Position numbers and translations under genes: made by a program. A DNA stretch of 64,000 nucleotides from Pseudopyrenochaeta lycopersici (Eukaryota > Ascomycota > Dothideomycetes > Pleosporales > Pseudopyrenochaetaceae), in NCBI GenBank assembly GCA_003313425.1, contig NHZP01000059.1, positions 124,001-188,000 of the forward strand, given 5' to 3'. Below the pieces are notes generated by a model that was not told the DNA's origin, made no database searches, and worked only from the letters and a program-made list of their open reading frames with translations. This document shows positions 12,701-21,929 of the stretch, piece after piece. Every line of letters begins with the position of its first letter. The stretch's first letter is position 1.

Positions 12701-14596
12701 CAGCTGGAACCGAACAAGTTCAGCAACCGGTTGACTTCGACAACGATAGGCTCGCGAACAGAGACATATGAGTACGAAGGGCCTGCCGGTCTTCACGGCA
12801 ACATAACTCGAATGCCGCACCTACACCGCATGACCTGGAACTTCCAAGACCAACTTCAGTCAACCTCACAACAAATTGTGGCCAATGGAGGCACTCCTGA
12901 AACAACATTTTACGTGTACAATGCAGATGGCCAGCGGACTCGGAAAGTCACTGAACGGCAAGCTGAGGCAGACCAGACACCAGTGAAGCTCAAAGAGAGA
13001 ATTTACCTTGGACAGTTTGAGGCTTATCGCGAATACAACGGCGCGGGGATCCTGTCGCTCGAAAAGGAGACGCTGTCCGTTACGGACGGCGACAAACGCA
13101 TGGTATTGATTGAGACAAGGACTCTGGGCGACAACCCCAAAAATTTGCCAATGCAGTTGATCCGCTTCCAGTTCTCCAACCAGCTAGGTTCTGCTGTCTT
13201 GGAGCTGGACGATCAGGCCCAAGTCATCTCGTACGAAGAGTACGCACCTTTTGGCACGACGTCGTATCAGGCCGTGCGGAACGATGTCGACTCACCAAAA
13301 CGGTACCGCTTTATGGGCAAGGAGCGTGACGAGGAGAATGGGCTATACTATCACGGCGCTCGCTACTACGCGCCGTGGATAGGGCGCTGGATTAACGCCG
13401 ACCCGATTGGGCTAAAAGACGGACTCAATCTCTTCTCTTTCGTTCGAGGCAATCCGATCAGCCACAGCGACCCAACAGGCAAAGAAACGAATGACACAAC
13501 CAGCCAGGGTCCGCCACCTAGGACAGCGGTGGAGCTCAATCAAGCAGCATCCGAATATGCGCGCAATAATGTCGAGTCTTACCTTAAAGATCACCCCGAA
13601 ATGAACAACCCGAAGAATCCCGGCGCGGCTGGCAATGCTTACCACACTCTGGTAGACCAGTACATCACCAATGCGAAAGTCGGCGCGGCCCCCGACTCAG
13701 TGGAGGCCCGCACCAACCACAACGTGGCCATCCAGCGAATTCCAGGTACAGATACCGGCGTAGTCATCTCCATTGGCGATGGGTTGACCAACGACAAGAA
13801 GAATCCTGTGGACAACTTGGACACAGCCACCACGGCGCCAGGCAAGCCGCACCTCGCAGAGGGGCAGATCATCTCGTTTGGCGAGCTGGAACACGCTTCA
13901 GACCACAAATCTGGCGGGGGCACCGTCCAGGGCGATCACGCAAGATGGGCTCAGACGGCTGGCAGCTACAAGGGCGGCACGACGCCGAGGCTCGTGAGGT
14001 TCGTCAATGGCGCGAAGCAGAGGATCGTCAACGTCGGCCAGACTGTGAAGAACGCTGTAACCGGCGGAAATGGGAAAGGCGGCGCGAAGGGGTCTGGTGG
14101 TGGTGGTCCAAAGGGGGGAAGCGGTGGAGGTGGAGGAGGTAGTAGTGGAGGAGGGAGGGGAGCGGTGTACAAGATGATGCCCGGAGCAGCTGCAGAGGGC
14201 TTCGCCCGTCAATTTTCTCCGTTCGGACCGCTTGATGAGGCCGTCGACTTCTCATACAACATGTCGAGCTACCTCCGTGAGACCGGCCGCCAGGGTGCTC
14301 AGACGTTACAGTCTGCCGGCAACGTTGGCAAGATCATATTGGTCGCAGGTACGGTGGGCGGCGGGGCAGGCGTGTTGGCCGAGAAGGGAGCAGAGAGACT
14401 CGGGGTGGGGAATCCTGAAGCAGTCGGGCAGGTTACCTCGACGGTTGTTGGGGCCGCCGTCGGCATCGGGTTGGTCGCTACGTTTGTGAAAGGGGGCGCT
14501 GCCGTGGGTACGGTGTTTGGAGGGCCGTTGGGAACGCTGGTAGGGGCGGGTATTGGAGGACTGGCGGGATTGAGTGCGTATTATCTCATGAGGTAG
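6701..14596 (+). CDS. TcB/TcC-type toxin complex protein (SpvB, FG-GAP-like and RHS core), intact, 2631 aa
   Basis: One uninterrupted intronless frame. Order of parts: hydrophilic Pro/Gln/Gly-rich N-terminus with no signal peptide (1-48); SpvB-type region starting SLPKGGGAIQSIGEKFN (about 49-400); four FG-GAP/VCBS-like calcium-type loops, e.g. DVSGNGQMDLVI, DLTGDGLGDILV, DMSGDGLTDIV, DIDGSGTHDI (about 528-705); TcB-type middle region (about 780-900); YD/RHS repeats (about 1550-2150); RHS-associated core with YYHGARYYAPWIGRWINADP (about 2200-2260); then a unique tail. In bacterial Tc toxins B and C form a hollow RHS cocoon that encloses the C-terminal toxic part; a B-C fusion of this size fits. 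The tail (about 2262-2631) has an unrecognised 180-residue region, a Gly/Ser-rich linker (about 2445-2487) and glycine-zipper hydrophobic segments to the end. Lack of introns over 7.9 kb suggests transfer from bacteria. The start at 6701 is the first ATG; context is GTCGACATGT. Confidence 0.9.
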   Translation: MSSQATKKSSVPDGGGRAAAPAPGDQQSEIQGQQEAPQSHRPSHNPLPAVSLPKGGGAIQSIGEKFNINAATGTASLSVPIKLTPSRGASQPAIGLSYSSGRGNGPFGLGWGVSTSSISRKTDKGIPRYFDGSGDEPDSDVFIFEGEDLVPLWKRAADGSVIQNPGGRPSVQDEQRNGFRVRSYGHRIEGSFERNERWTNLADPGDIHWRQISRDNVTSIFGRDDNSRVYQQTRNDPEKRIFTWLLSETYTTDGEAVRFDYKAEDGLGIPVEKVSEQNRPAEAKTAARYLKAIKYGNRFPNRDLQSWSPFSSFSLPDNQWMFSMVFDYGEHDQLVPSTSAVKTWPCRQDPFSSYRSGFEIRTYRLCRRMLMFHHFPSELGRADYLVRSTELSYAENSVASYLTQVQAWGHVWDESQSRYVSSELPPLEFSYSEFPSRETLMDIEALSLDSDDLENIPAGIDGQSYQFIDLYGEGSQGVLIDQRPAWFYKSNLSANNFNENSGTTGMVAKFGDTVLVDPRPIDDLKKGESMFMDVSGNGQMDLVIMTPGLAGFYQLNEEGDGWEDYRMFDSFPNLDLNDPNQKVIDLTGDGLGDILVTEDGVFTFYPSLGEAGYGESESVAKTLDEVTGPRLVFADPEQSIHLADMSGDGLTDIVRIRNGDIVYWPNLGYGKFGGRVTMDNVPWFCAQEMFQGSLVLLADIDGSGTHDIIFLSHEGVDIYLNESGNGFADRIRLTCLPQYDSLSHVAAIDLLGRGTACLVWSTSSPVAAAQMNYVDLMEGTKPHLLTGIRNNLGAETRLEYASSNKFYLDDKQNGHPWITRLNFPVHCVERVQTFDHISQCRFESRYAYHHGFFDGYEREFRGFGMVEQWDSEEFKTTTGTLSFGENAVNVDSQWRVPPVLTRTWFHTGAFVRSDTISRAYAHEYYGAATAGSNLEAFWAELLPDTVLPPGLTAPETREACRTLKGHELRKEIYSLDKSDLAGIPYAITESNYALNPVQRQLDDHDHSIFSVHPRETITYHLERNPKDPRVEHDLTLQIDKYGNPLKTLKIAYGRVPGQSELSVPDRKLQETTYLVYAEYDLTNAIVDPDDFLLPQLYESRSYQLYGFDLPSDQQKFKFETFVENDYSVLNNLLEVPYEVQTGIQGKRKRLISRSREIYRSNDFSRLLPLGKVESHVIGGQTFKLAFSPGLLTSTYRRQQSDGSWENLIPNPTETMSGSIDNQAFYRDLDGDGYWWVPSGRTYFHPDPAATPQQELELARKHFFSPRRYTNPAGSSNIVDLDAYDLLPIRTVDALDNESHIENDYRVSAPFLITDANGNRSQCAFDEFANVVGTASMGKTSESLGDSLQGFRATITREEIDRFFEDPKGDFTTSLLANATSRVIYHPCRYWLRSEAGEKRPSFTATIVRENHASNPAAGPLKTQVSFSYSDGFNREIQKKGQAEPDPTLPVGTGAQLRWVGSGWQVFNNKGKTVKNFEPFFDTTHDFKFDYKVGVSSTLLYDPMSRVVATMNPNHTWGKVVFTPWKQITFDANDTVRISDPSADPDIGQMLRLLPQTEYLPTWYDARKDGQKGPEERDAAIKALALADTPTEVHLDSLGRTFLSIKNNGSSGLYHTRTEQDIQGNVVSITDAQDRLVQRSRVDILGGQTYVSSMEAGERWVLSNGMGKELLRWDSRGQKSRKVYDKLHRPVSTYLTTPGVTEVMTDKLVYGETFPNAASHNQRGNIVHLFDQAGMVVNAEFDFKGNITQIRRQLSQEYKSLLDWSTSVALEDTIYTSETKYDAMNRQTEVRGPDLSVSRYEYNEASFLNRVTVNVKETKENGQLVWQPIVNRIAYDAKGQRTEIEYGNQVTTTYTYEAETFSLINIRTKRGVESLQNLFYYYDPMRNITRVRDDAQQTIYFRNQRVDPFTDYTYDACYRLIKATGREHLGQAPNSPNGPILPSPDNSGQVRLDQPGDGNAMGRYFETYTYDSTDNLLSLKHAGTDPAHPGWTRRYEYKFPSQLEPNKFSNRLTSTTIGSRTETYEYEGPAGLHGNITRMPHLHRMTWNFQDQLQSTSQQIVANGGTPETTFYVYNADGQRTRKVTERQAEADQTPVKLKERIYLGQFEAYREYNGAGILSLEKETLSVTDGDKRMVLIETRTLGDNPKNLPMQLIRFQFSNQLGSAVLELDDQAQVISYEEYAPFGTTSYQAVRNDVDSPKRYRFMGKERDEENGLYYHGARYYAPWIGRWINADPIGLKDGLNLFSFVRGNPISHSDPTGKETNDTTSQGPPPRTAVELNQAASEYARNNVESYLKDHPEMNNPKNPGAAGNAYHTLVDQYITNAKVGAAPDSVEARTNHNVAIQRIPGTDTGVVISIGDGLTNDKKNPVDNLDTATTAPGKPHLAEGQIISFGELEHASDHKSGGGTVQGDHARWAQTAGSYKGGTTPRLVRFVNGAKQRIVNVGQTVKNAVTGGNGKGGAKGSGGGGPKGGSGGGGGGSSGGGRGAVYKMMPGAAAEGFARQFSPFGPLDEAVDFSYNMSSYLRETGRQGAQTLQSAGNVGKIILVAGTVGGGAGVLAEKGAERLGVGNPEAVGQVTSTVVGAAVGIGLVATFVKGGAAVGTVFGGPLGTLVGAGIGGLAGLSAYYLMR

Positions 14597-15559
14597 CGGG
14601 ACGCTTCCAGCTTCAGTAGTTATTAGCCACTACGCGCAGCTGAATGTATCTCATTGGCCCGAACTAATCCGCCGACATCGTATCGAGAAGCCTTATATAT
14701 CATGCTTGCACAGTTCTGGTATGCAATGATCTATTTGATGCCCCTCTAGAGTCGTGACACCAGCGCTGAATATTCTTTCCGTTGAGCAAGCCTCCTGCAA
14801 GTCTGGGTAATGAACTTCGCAGCTGGGGTCCGTGAGCGCATCACCTCGTTAACTTTGCTATAATCTATAGACAACTTATCCTTTGTAGCTGTATGGCATG
14901 CGCTACAGGACTTCGACGGTTGCATACTAGCGCCCCCGGCACAATAGCCAATCATTTCCAGAGTCCAGTTGAATGATGTCCTGACCGTATTGTCGATCAG
15001 GCTTAGGCTTTTCGTTGTTCGCCACGCTAACTCTTCAGCCTACTAGTATGTCCTGACAGTGAAGATCAGGCCGTCGCAATCGAATCGGTAAACCGAGACT
15101 TTGCAGGCCATTTGCGGCAGGGTATCATCCTTGATGCGGATTACAAGTTGGGTTGGGCTCTGGTCGAGCATGATGATTTCGTAATCGTCACCCTTCTCGT
15201 TCTTCGCATCGTCGTTGCTCATTTCTATCGACCCGAGCATGGCCCTCCGTCATGTGCCAACTGTGACACAACGAACAATATCTTTGCTGGGCTTGCCTTG
15301 TAGGAGGTAAACGTCGCTTAGATAGGCCTTCAGTATATCGTACAAGCTGCCGTTCTTGCATGGTGTTGAGGGTTCGTTCACTGTGTGCCTTGGCTTGCAC
15401 AGTCACCTGGTTGTTTTGGTATTGCAGTGAGAGGCAGGTGAGACCGAGCGTCAGGTGATAAAACACGTTGACTTACGGCAGAGAGCCTTAGTAAGCGCAC
15501 CGTGCGTACAAAAGTTCAGCAGCTTGCAGAACCAGAAGCTGATTGTGCAAACGAGTATA
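14597..15559. other. Spacer without a supported gene
   Basis: A 69-codon minus frame (14955-14746) and a 65-codon minus frame at 15240-15043 are open. The second, acidic and charged (MSNDDAKNEKGDDYE at its start region), is compositionally protein-like, but has no recognised domain and no clear splice partner. Neither is called as a gene. Confidence 0.3.
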
Positions 15560-16354
15560 ATGGAGAGCTTCAACTACTTTTCTCAGCTGCCCTACGACAT
15601 CCGACATGCAATTTGGTCAGCGGCTCTTGCTGACGCCCTGCATCGCGTTCATGCGCTGTGCATCGTCAATTACTATGGTTCACAGTATGAGCCTGCCCTT
15701 TCACCATCCACTCGGCCACTGTCACCCTTGTCTGAGACCACGATCACTCCACGCCAAATTGCAGCCGCCTGCAGCGAGTCGAGACATATCGCCCTGACCC
15801 TCTTCCCGGATACCCTCGAGGTTAACCATCGCCTTACCAATAGACCGGGTATCCTGCGATTCAATGCCGCAAAGGACGTCATGTTTGTGGAGTTTTACGA
15901 CTGCGCAATTGTTTCTGACAGGCTCAAGAGCCATGGCCCGGCTCGAAAATTTGCGCCTATCCAGAATCTGGCCTTTGATCTCCACGATTTTCAAAGCAAC
16001 GATCTAAAACTTCTTCCTTGCTTCCCATCACTTCGTCAGCTCTCCCTGGTAGCATGGAAGAGACGTAGCACCCAGTTTAACGCAATTGATTCCATGTGCG
16101 TTGAAGACGGAGCCGACGCCCAGGGACATTTGTCAGGATCTGAGACGAATCCCGAGAGATTTATCTCCTTCGACGAACACTTGTGCCCTTCATTTGGCGG
16201 CTCCAATGCGAAGGACCTCCGGATAGTCCGTCGAGAAGGAAACAATAAGTCGCAATTCGACGAGGCTCTTGGACATCTAGATGTCAAGATACTACTCCGC
16301 AGGAGGTGGCGAGAAGACGAGATACGCACAATAGACGAACTTGAGGAAGAGTAG
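15560..16354 (+). CDS. 2EXR-domain protein, 264 aa
   Basis: Single exon. I chose the ATG at 15560 because the protein then begins MESFNYFSQLPYDIRHAIW, the usual F-x-x-F-x-x-LP-x-x-I/L-R-x-x-IW opening of the fungal 2EXR domain; the frame is open 35 codons further upstream but that part is unrelated. Later marks of the family are the cluster around AAACSESRHIAL (residues 75-90) and the LRFNAAKDVMFVE segment. 2EXR proteins are abundant in Pezizomycotina and are F-box-like in sequence; their function is mostly unknown. The C-terminus is charged and low in complexity. Neighbours give no functional hint. Confidence 0.7.
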   Translation: MESFNYFSQLPYDIRHAIWSAALADALHRVHALCIVNYYGSQYEPALSPSTRPLSPLSETTITPRQIAAACSESRHIALTLFPDTLEVNHRLTNRPGILRFNAAKDVMFVEFYDCAIVSDRLKSHGPARKFAPIQNLAFDLHDFQSNDLKLLPCFPSLRQLSLVAWKRRSTQFNAIDSMCVEDGADAQGHLSGSETNPERFISFDEHLCPSFGGSNAKDLRIVRREGNNKSQFDEALGHLDVKILLRRRWREDEIRTIDELEEE

Positions 16355-18577
16355 TGGTACTCGAACCAGTAGGTAGAATGGCCTGATGAAGTATGGCGTG
16401 AAGGTCAAATTCTAGCATATTCCACCGGTTACAGGGCTACCCATCAATACCAACGCGCCTCCACGCTTCTGAAATGCCGCATGGCACCAAAACGTCCCCA
16501 CTAGCCTCGAAAAGAATGCAAACCACTCCTTGCATTTAATGATATCCAGCCCTGCGAAGCGAGAGTAGTGAAAGCTCACGATAACGCCTACTACGAAATT
16601 CAATACTACAAGCACCATACCCAGACACAAAGATTCAAGTCAATACAAGAAGCCTTCCCTAAGCCCATAAGCAGATACAGGAGTTTCATAGCATTCAGGT
16701 TCTAGAGAAAGTAGTACAATCAAATACCAAAAGGCATTCGCTCTCCACAACCAAGGTCTCGTCAGGAAGTTCCACGATTCTCTCTCGTCATCAAGGTACT
16801 TCACTACTAACATGTAGATCTTATCTAGATAGACAACGGCATGTTAGGTAATTCTAGTATATTTTGTCAATACCAAGACGAGAGAAGGCGCAAAGGCGCT
16901 ACTCTCAAGCGTTTCCCCTTCGAAGTTCGAAGCAATGCAAAGAATATTCAGGAGGACAAACAAGGGGGGATTGATGAGGCATTCAAGCAGCTGTGTGCGG
17001 TAGCCAGGAATGAAGAAGACAGCAATATTAGAAATGCGGATGCCATGCCCGTTATGTGAGACCTGCGTACCCTATTCTTTGAACGCCACCAAACTCATGA
17101 CTTTCTCCTTTGAAGAGCTGGAGCAATATCTAGCTACCGCTAAGTTCATGCATCGGTTAACCCCTTTCAGATCTCATAATAGCATTCTCCCATGGACTGA
17201 AGCGGCAAGGCCCAGGACTGATCCCCGGCTTCAGCAACAGCCCAGCGCGTCTAACGTGTTAATGACCTATCCATTATCAAACAATCACCTGGAAAGGGTC
17301 ACCATTGTGCTTTGGCGCTACTACTCCTCGCGCTCATACTCTGGCAAGCCATTCAGTGGAATAATCGCATTCAAACTCAAGAAGAAGGAGCCCCTCATGT
17401 TCCAAATGAAGCTATCTAGGCCCTTAGTACCTTTGCTTAGGCCTGCTGATACGGCGTCAGCCCGGAGAAGAATTTTTATGAAGATTTCGAAGCATGAGGG
17501 CTCGACGATAGTTATCGAAGCGACTCAATAGAAGCATTAGGCCGCTAAGATGAACCCTACTTCTGGCATGCTGCAAAGGATTAAAGAAAGAATCCGGCAT
17601 AACAGCTAACTAGAGCAGGAGCTACTGTACTCAAATAGAGCCGCAGGGAAGGAAAGGTGGGCACCAAGCTTATGATGAATCAGGCTTTACACTCCGGACT
17701 AGAGGTCCTTCTGTCGTCGATGCCTTAGTTGGTCGTATTTTCTACCACAATCTGGCCACGCTCGACAGTGTCGACATGGCAGCGCACATCCAACCCTTCT
17801 GGCTGTGGCGTCTTGCATGTGTGCAGATCAACCCAAAAACAGTCCTGTTTCTGCTCGTGCTCATCAGTCTATTGATACCTTAGAGCGACAGACGGGCTGA
17901 CTGACTGTTCCTCTAGTAGCTACATATATAATCCAGCGACGTTTCTGAAAAGAAGTATGATTACTGACATCCTTGTTGGGCCTTGAATTAATATAATTCT
18001 TTAAGTGTTGGCATTTTAGTATAAGCTTTGACTTTTTCTTTATTTACAAACGTGATACAGAGTTATAACTCGTAAACTAGGAATTCCTAGATCTGAATAG
18101 GATGAATTGATATAGAAAATATCATAGAAACGAGACTATAATATTAATATTTACTACGACAACAGAGCTTTTAAGCCTTCTGTTCTAGGCATACAAAATC
18201 ATAGGGTTGGGCCTATCACAGCATGATTTGAATACCGAGACTCGTCTCCTCTCGCTTAGATCTAAACAATGCAAGTTGACGTGGCAGCTGTAGCAGTGGC
18301 TGTGCTGTGCAATACAAAACACTAGCTCCAGCCCTTGAGGCTGAAATCTTACATCAGAACTGTGGATCATGTCGCGTGTGGGTCTTCACAACAACCACTT
18401 TCCCACATAGCTTACCTTGCCCTTTGGAAAATGCGGAGTATTTGGCATCCTTTTGGCTGAATTTAGTTACCTTCGAGATTCCACGCGAAAACCCCGTCAC
18501 TCGGCTGAACTGACCGCAACCAATCGAAAGCGAAGTCTGCATTCATCTTATCGAAGGTCTAGCCTAATCCTCTCGCA
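16355..18577. other. Gene-poor spacer
   Basis: A 173-codon plus frame at 17010-17531 and a 72-codon frame at 16841-17059 overlap out of frame with each other; together they might be a broken gene, but no domain is recognised. The part at about 17930-18180 is A/T-rich. No transposon ends were found. The last 100 bases before 18578 should contain the promoter of the NLR gene. Confidence 0.3.
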
Positions 18578-21500
18578 ATGGCTACGCAGACAGATACTAG
18601 GCCCAAAACTCATAAAGACTACACTGTGGGTTGGATCTGCGCTCTGCCAAAAGAACAGACTGCGGCGACGGCCATGTTGGATCAGAGACATGCCGATCTC
18701 CCGAAGCCGCCGAATGACCCTAACACGTACACTCTTGGATCCATTGGAAAGCATAATGTTGCTATAGCCTGCTTGCCTAAAGGGAAGACTGGAACCAGTC
18801 CAGCTGCGACGGTCGCCGCCTGGATGGTCAGTAGCTTTCCGTCCATTAAATTCGGCCTGATGATTGGTATCGGCGGCGGAATTCCACCCAAGGTTAGACT
18901 CGGCGATGTAGTGGTCAGTACACCTGTGAGCCAGTTTCCTGGAGTGGTCCAATGGGACTCGGGAAAGGCGAAAGAGGGCGGCAGCTTTGAGCGGACTGGC
19001 GCGCTTGACAATCCACCAGCCTCTCTTCTCACAGCTCTAACGAAATTGGAGACGGACCATGAATTAATCGGGTCCAAGATACCGGAGTATTTAGAGCAAC
19101 TGAAACAGAAGTGGCCAAGACTGGTGCCGAAGTATCTGAGATCCAACTCTCTAGAGGATGTGTTATTTAAAGGGGATTACGATCATATCCACGAGAGCAC
19201 GAATTGTGGAGTCTCCCCGGATTTTGACAACGGATACGAGGAAGACAGCTGTCGATCCTGCGATAGGTCCCAGGCCGTGAAGAGGAGACCCAGAGAGATG
19301 CGTGTGCACTACGGTATCATTGCGTCGGGTAACCAAGTCATCAAGGACGCTGTGTTCCGAGACAGACTCAATAAGGATCTTGGTGGTCATGTTCTCTGCG
19401 TCGAAATGGAAGCAGCGGGGCTGATGAACAACTTCCCGTGCATCGTTATCCGAGGTATCTGCGATTACGCAGATTCACATAAGAATAAGGGTTGGCAGGA
19501 ACATGCAGCGGCCGTAGCGGCAGCGTTTGCCAAGGAACTCCTAGACTACGTACAGCCAAGTGATGTCGACGGAGAGCGCACTGTGAAAGACATCCTGGGC
19601 CAGGGTTAGTTATTTTCGAGTCGAGCTGACAGTAAGGGTCAACTGATACATGCAGTTCATGATAGTGTTGGCAGACTGGTTCTTAGTAATCATCAACGCG
19701 AAGTCATTAAGTGGCTACATCCACCAGATCCGTCGACAAATTACAACAAGGCTCTGCAGCAACGCCTGGAAGGCTCAGGACTTTGGTTCTTACAAAGTGA
19801 TGCCTTCTACAAATGGAAGATACACCGAAACTCTTTTTTGTTATTAAATGGCATTCCTGGTTGTGGCAAAACGATTCTCAGCTCCGCAATCATCAAGGAT
19901 CTTCGCCACATTCTATCCTTTCAGCCGCTCCTTTATTTCTACTTCGACTTCAATGATACAGACAAGCAGACACTTGAGAGCATGGTCCGATCTCTAATTA
20001 GTCAGCTATACCGTAAGTGCAAGGATACTCAGGATAATTGGATACAACTGGAGTCCCTCTTTTCCTCGAACGAAAATGGACATCAACAGCCGACCTGCAA
20101 ATCACTTTGTGAGGTTCTATTGCAAATGATAGAGCAAATCAAGGAAGTTTGGATTGTTGTGGATGCCCTCGATGAATGTCGCACAAGGAAAGGGCCACCG
20201 ACAGAAGGAATGCTCTCGTGGATACGAGAGGTGACTCATTTAGAGCGAAGTAACGTCCACCTCCTTGTGACAAGCCGACTAGACCAGGATATTGAATCTA
20301 GAATAACGGCGTTTGCTAGTAATGACGATATAATGCCCATTCAGACCGGCATTATTACTGATGATATCCGTGCGTACATCCGAACGAGGATCGTCGAGGA
20401 TAGTCGTCTAGAGAGATGGCGACACCGACCAGACGTCCAGCAAGAGATTGAGACTCGACTTATGGAGAAAGCGGATGGAATGTATGGCTAAGCTATTATT
20501 GATCCAGTTATAAGAGATGCTAAGCTTTGATAGGTTTCGATGGGCTGCATGCCAGCTTGATGCGCTCGAAAATTGCCTAGATTATCGCGCTCTCAAAACC
20601 GCTCTCACATCACTTCCAACGACGTTGAACGAAACTTATGCCAGGATCTTGCATAGCATCCCTTTCGAACACAAGCAGACTGCTATAAGAATTCTTCAGT
20701 TCTTGATATGCTCGGAGCGGCCATTAAAGATTGAGGAGGCAATTGACGCAATAGCAGTAGATACCGAAGGGGATCAGTACTTCAACCCAGAGCACAGAAT
20801 GCCTGATTCTCGCGAGATTTTACTTTACTGTTCTAGTTTGGTCGTTGTAGTGTCCGCAAAGGACCATTCGCACGATCAGGGTGACAAAGGAGTGGAGCTC
20901 CGTTTATCGCATTTCACGGTCAAGGAATATCTAACGTCAGACCGGCTTCATGAAGAGATTGCGCAAGACTTTCAAGAGGTCGCTGCCAAAGCATCAGTTG
21001 CAAAAGTTTGCCTTGCATATCTATTACATTTGAACAATAGGATCCCGATAGAGAAGATCAGAAAGTCATTTCCGTTAGCGGAGTATTCGGCGAGGTACTG
21101 GATGGACCACGCTTCGATAGCTGAAGCCGAGGATGTAAAACTACAAGGTTTAATTATGAAGCTATTCTGCCAGCACAGAAATTCTTATTTGAACTGCTAT
21201 AGCCTCTATCAACCAGATGAGCCACGGGAGCATTACCCATTGTTTCCAGCTCCAGCGCTATATTATGCATCTTTTGGAGGGTTGGTAAACGTGACACAGC
21301 TGCTGCTCAAGGAGGATGCCGACGTGAACGCACAGGGTGGAAATTTCGGCAGCGCGTTACAGGCGGCGTCGTGGAAAGGCCATGAGAAGACCGTTGAGCT
21401 ACTGCTTAATGCAGGCGCAAAAATTAACATGAAAGGTGGACTCTACGGCAGCGCGTTGCAGGCGGCATCGTGGACAGGCTACGAGAAGGTTGTTGAGCCG

Positions 21501-21800
21501 CTGCTCCAGGCACGCGCAGACGTCAACGCGGCATGGACTAGCGCGCACGGCGACATGCAAGGCAAAGATACTATGCAGAATTATCAGATACAATTGATGC
21601 GACTGGAGCAGCAGAACATGAGGCGCCTCGTAATAGCTGGGCAAAAGGACTATCTCGGTATTTGGACTGGAGAGTGTGGCAACGCGCTGCAGGCAGCATC
21701 GTCTGGAGGCCACGAGAAGGTTGTCGAGCTGCTACTTGAGGCGGGCGCAGACGTTAACACGCAAGACATATTCTACAGCAGTGCACTCCAGGCAGCATAG
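18578..21800 (+). CDS. Fungal NLR: nucleoside phosphorylase-NACHT-ankyrin protein, 1039 aa
   Basis: Three exons: 18578-19604, 19656-20481, 20534-21800. Intron 1 (51 bp, GTTAGT..TGCAG) and intron 2 (52 bp, GTATGG..GATAG) both restore the frame exactly; intron 2 joins ADG to MFRWAACQLDALENC, a junction common in this family. Domains: purine/uridine phosphorylase-like N-terminus (1-340; WICALPKEQTAATAML, MIGIGGGIPPKVRLGDVVVS, VEMEAAGLM); linker KWLHPPDPSTNYNKAL; NACHT P-loop GIPGCGKT (408-415), Walker B WIVVDALDEC (about 506-515); winged-helix region; ankyrin repeats from about 861. This layout is known for fungal STAND proteins thought to act in non-self recognition and cell death, with ankyrins as the ligand sensor. 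The array ends at a TAG where the neighbouring repeats have TCG, so it may be truncated. Confidence 0.88.
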
Positions 21801-21929
21801 TCTGGAAGCCACGAGAAGATTGTCGGGTTGCTGCTCAAGGCAGGCGCAGAAGTTAACGTACGGGGTGGGTACTATAGCAGCGGACTTAAGATCCTTGAGG
21901 TGCTGGCCAAGGCAGGCGCCGTGTCGTAA
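21801..21929 (+). pseudogene. Ankyrin tail cut off from the NLR by an in-frame TAG
   Basis: Directly after the stop at 21798-21800 the same frame continues for 42 codons (IVGLLLKAGAEVNV, then LEVLAKAGA) before TAA at 21927-21929. These are continuing ankyrin repeats. The repeat unit upstream has GCATCGTCTGG at the position where this one has GCATAGTCTGG, so a single C-to-A change explains the stop. This is either a real truncation, an allele, or a sequencing error. Confidence 0.7.
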
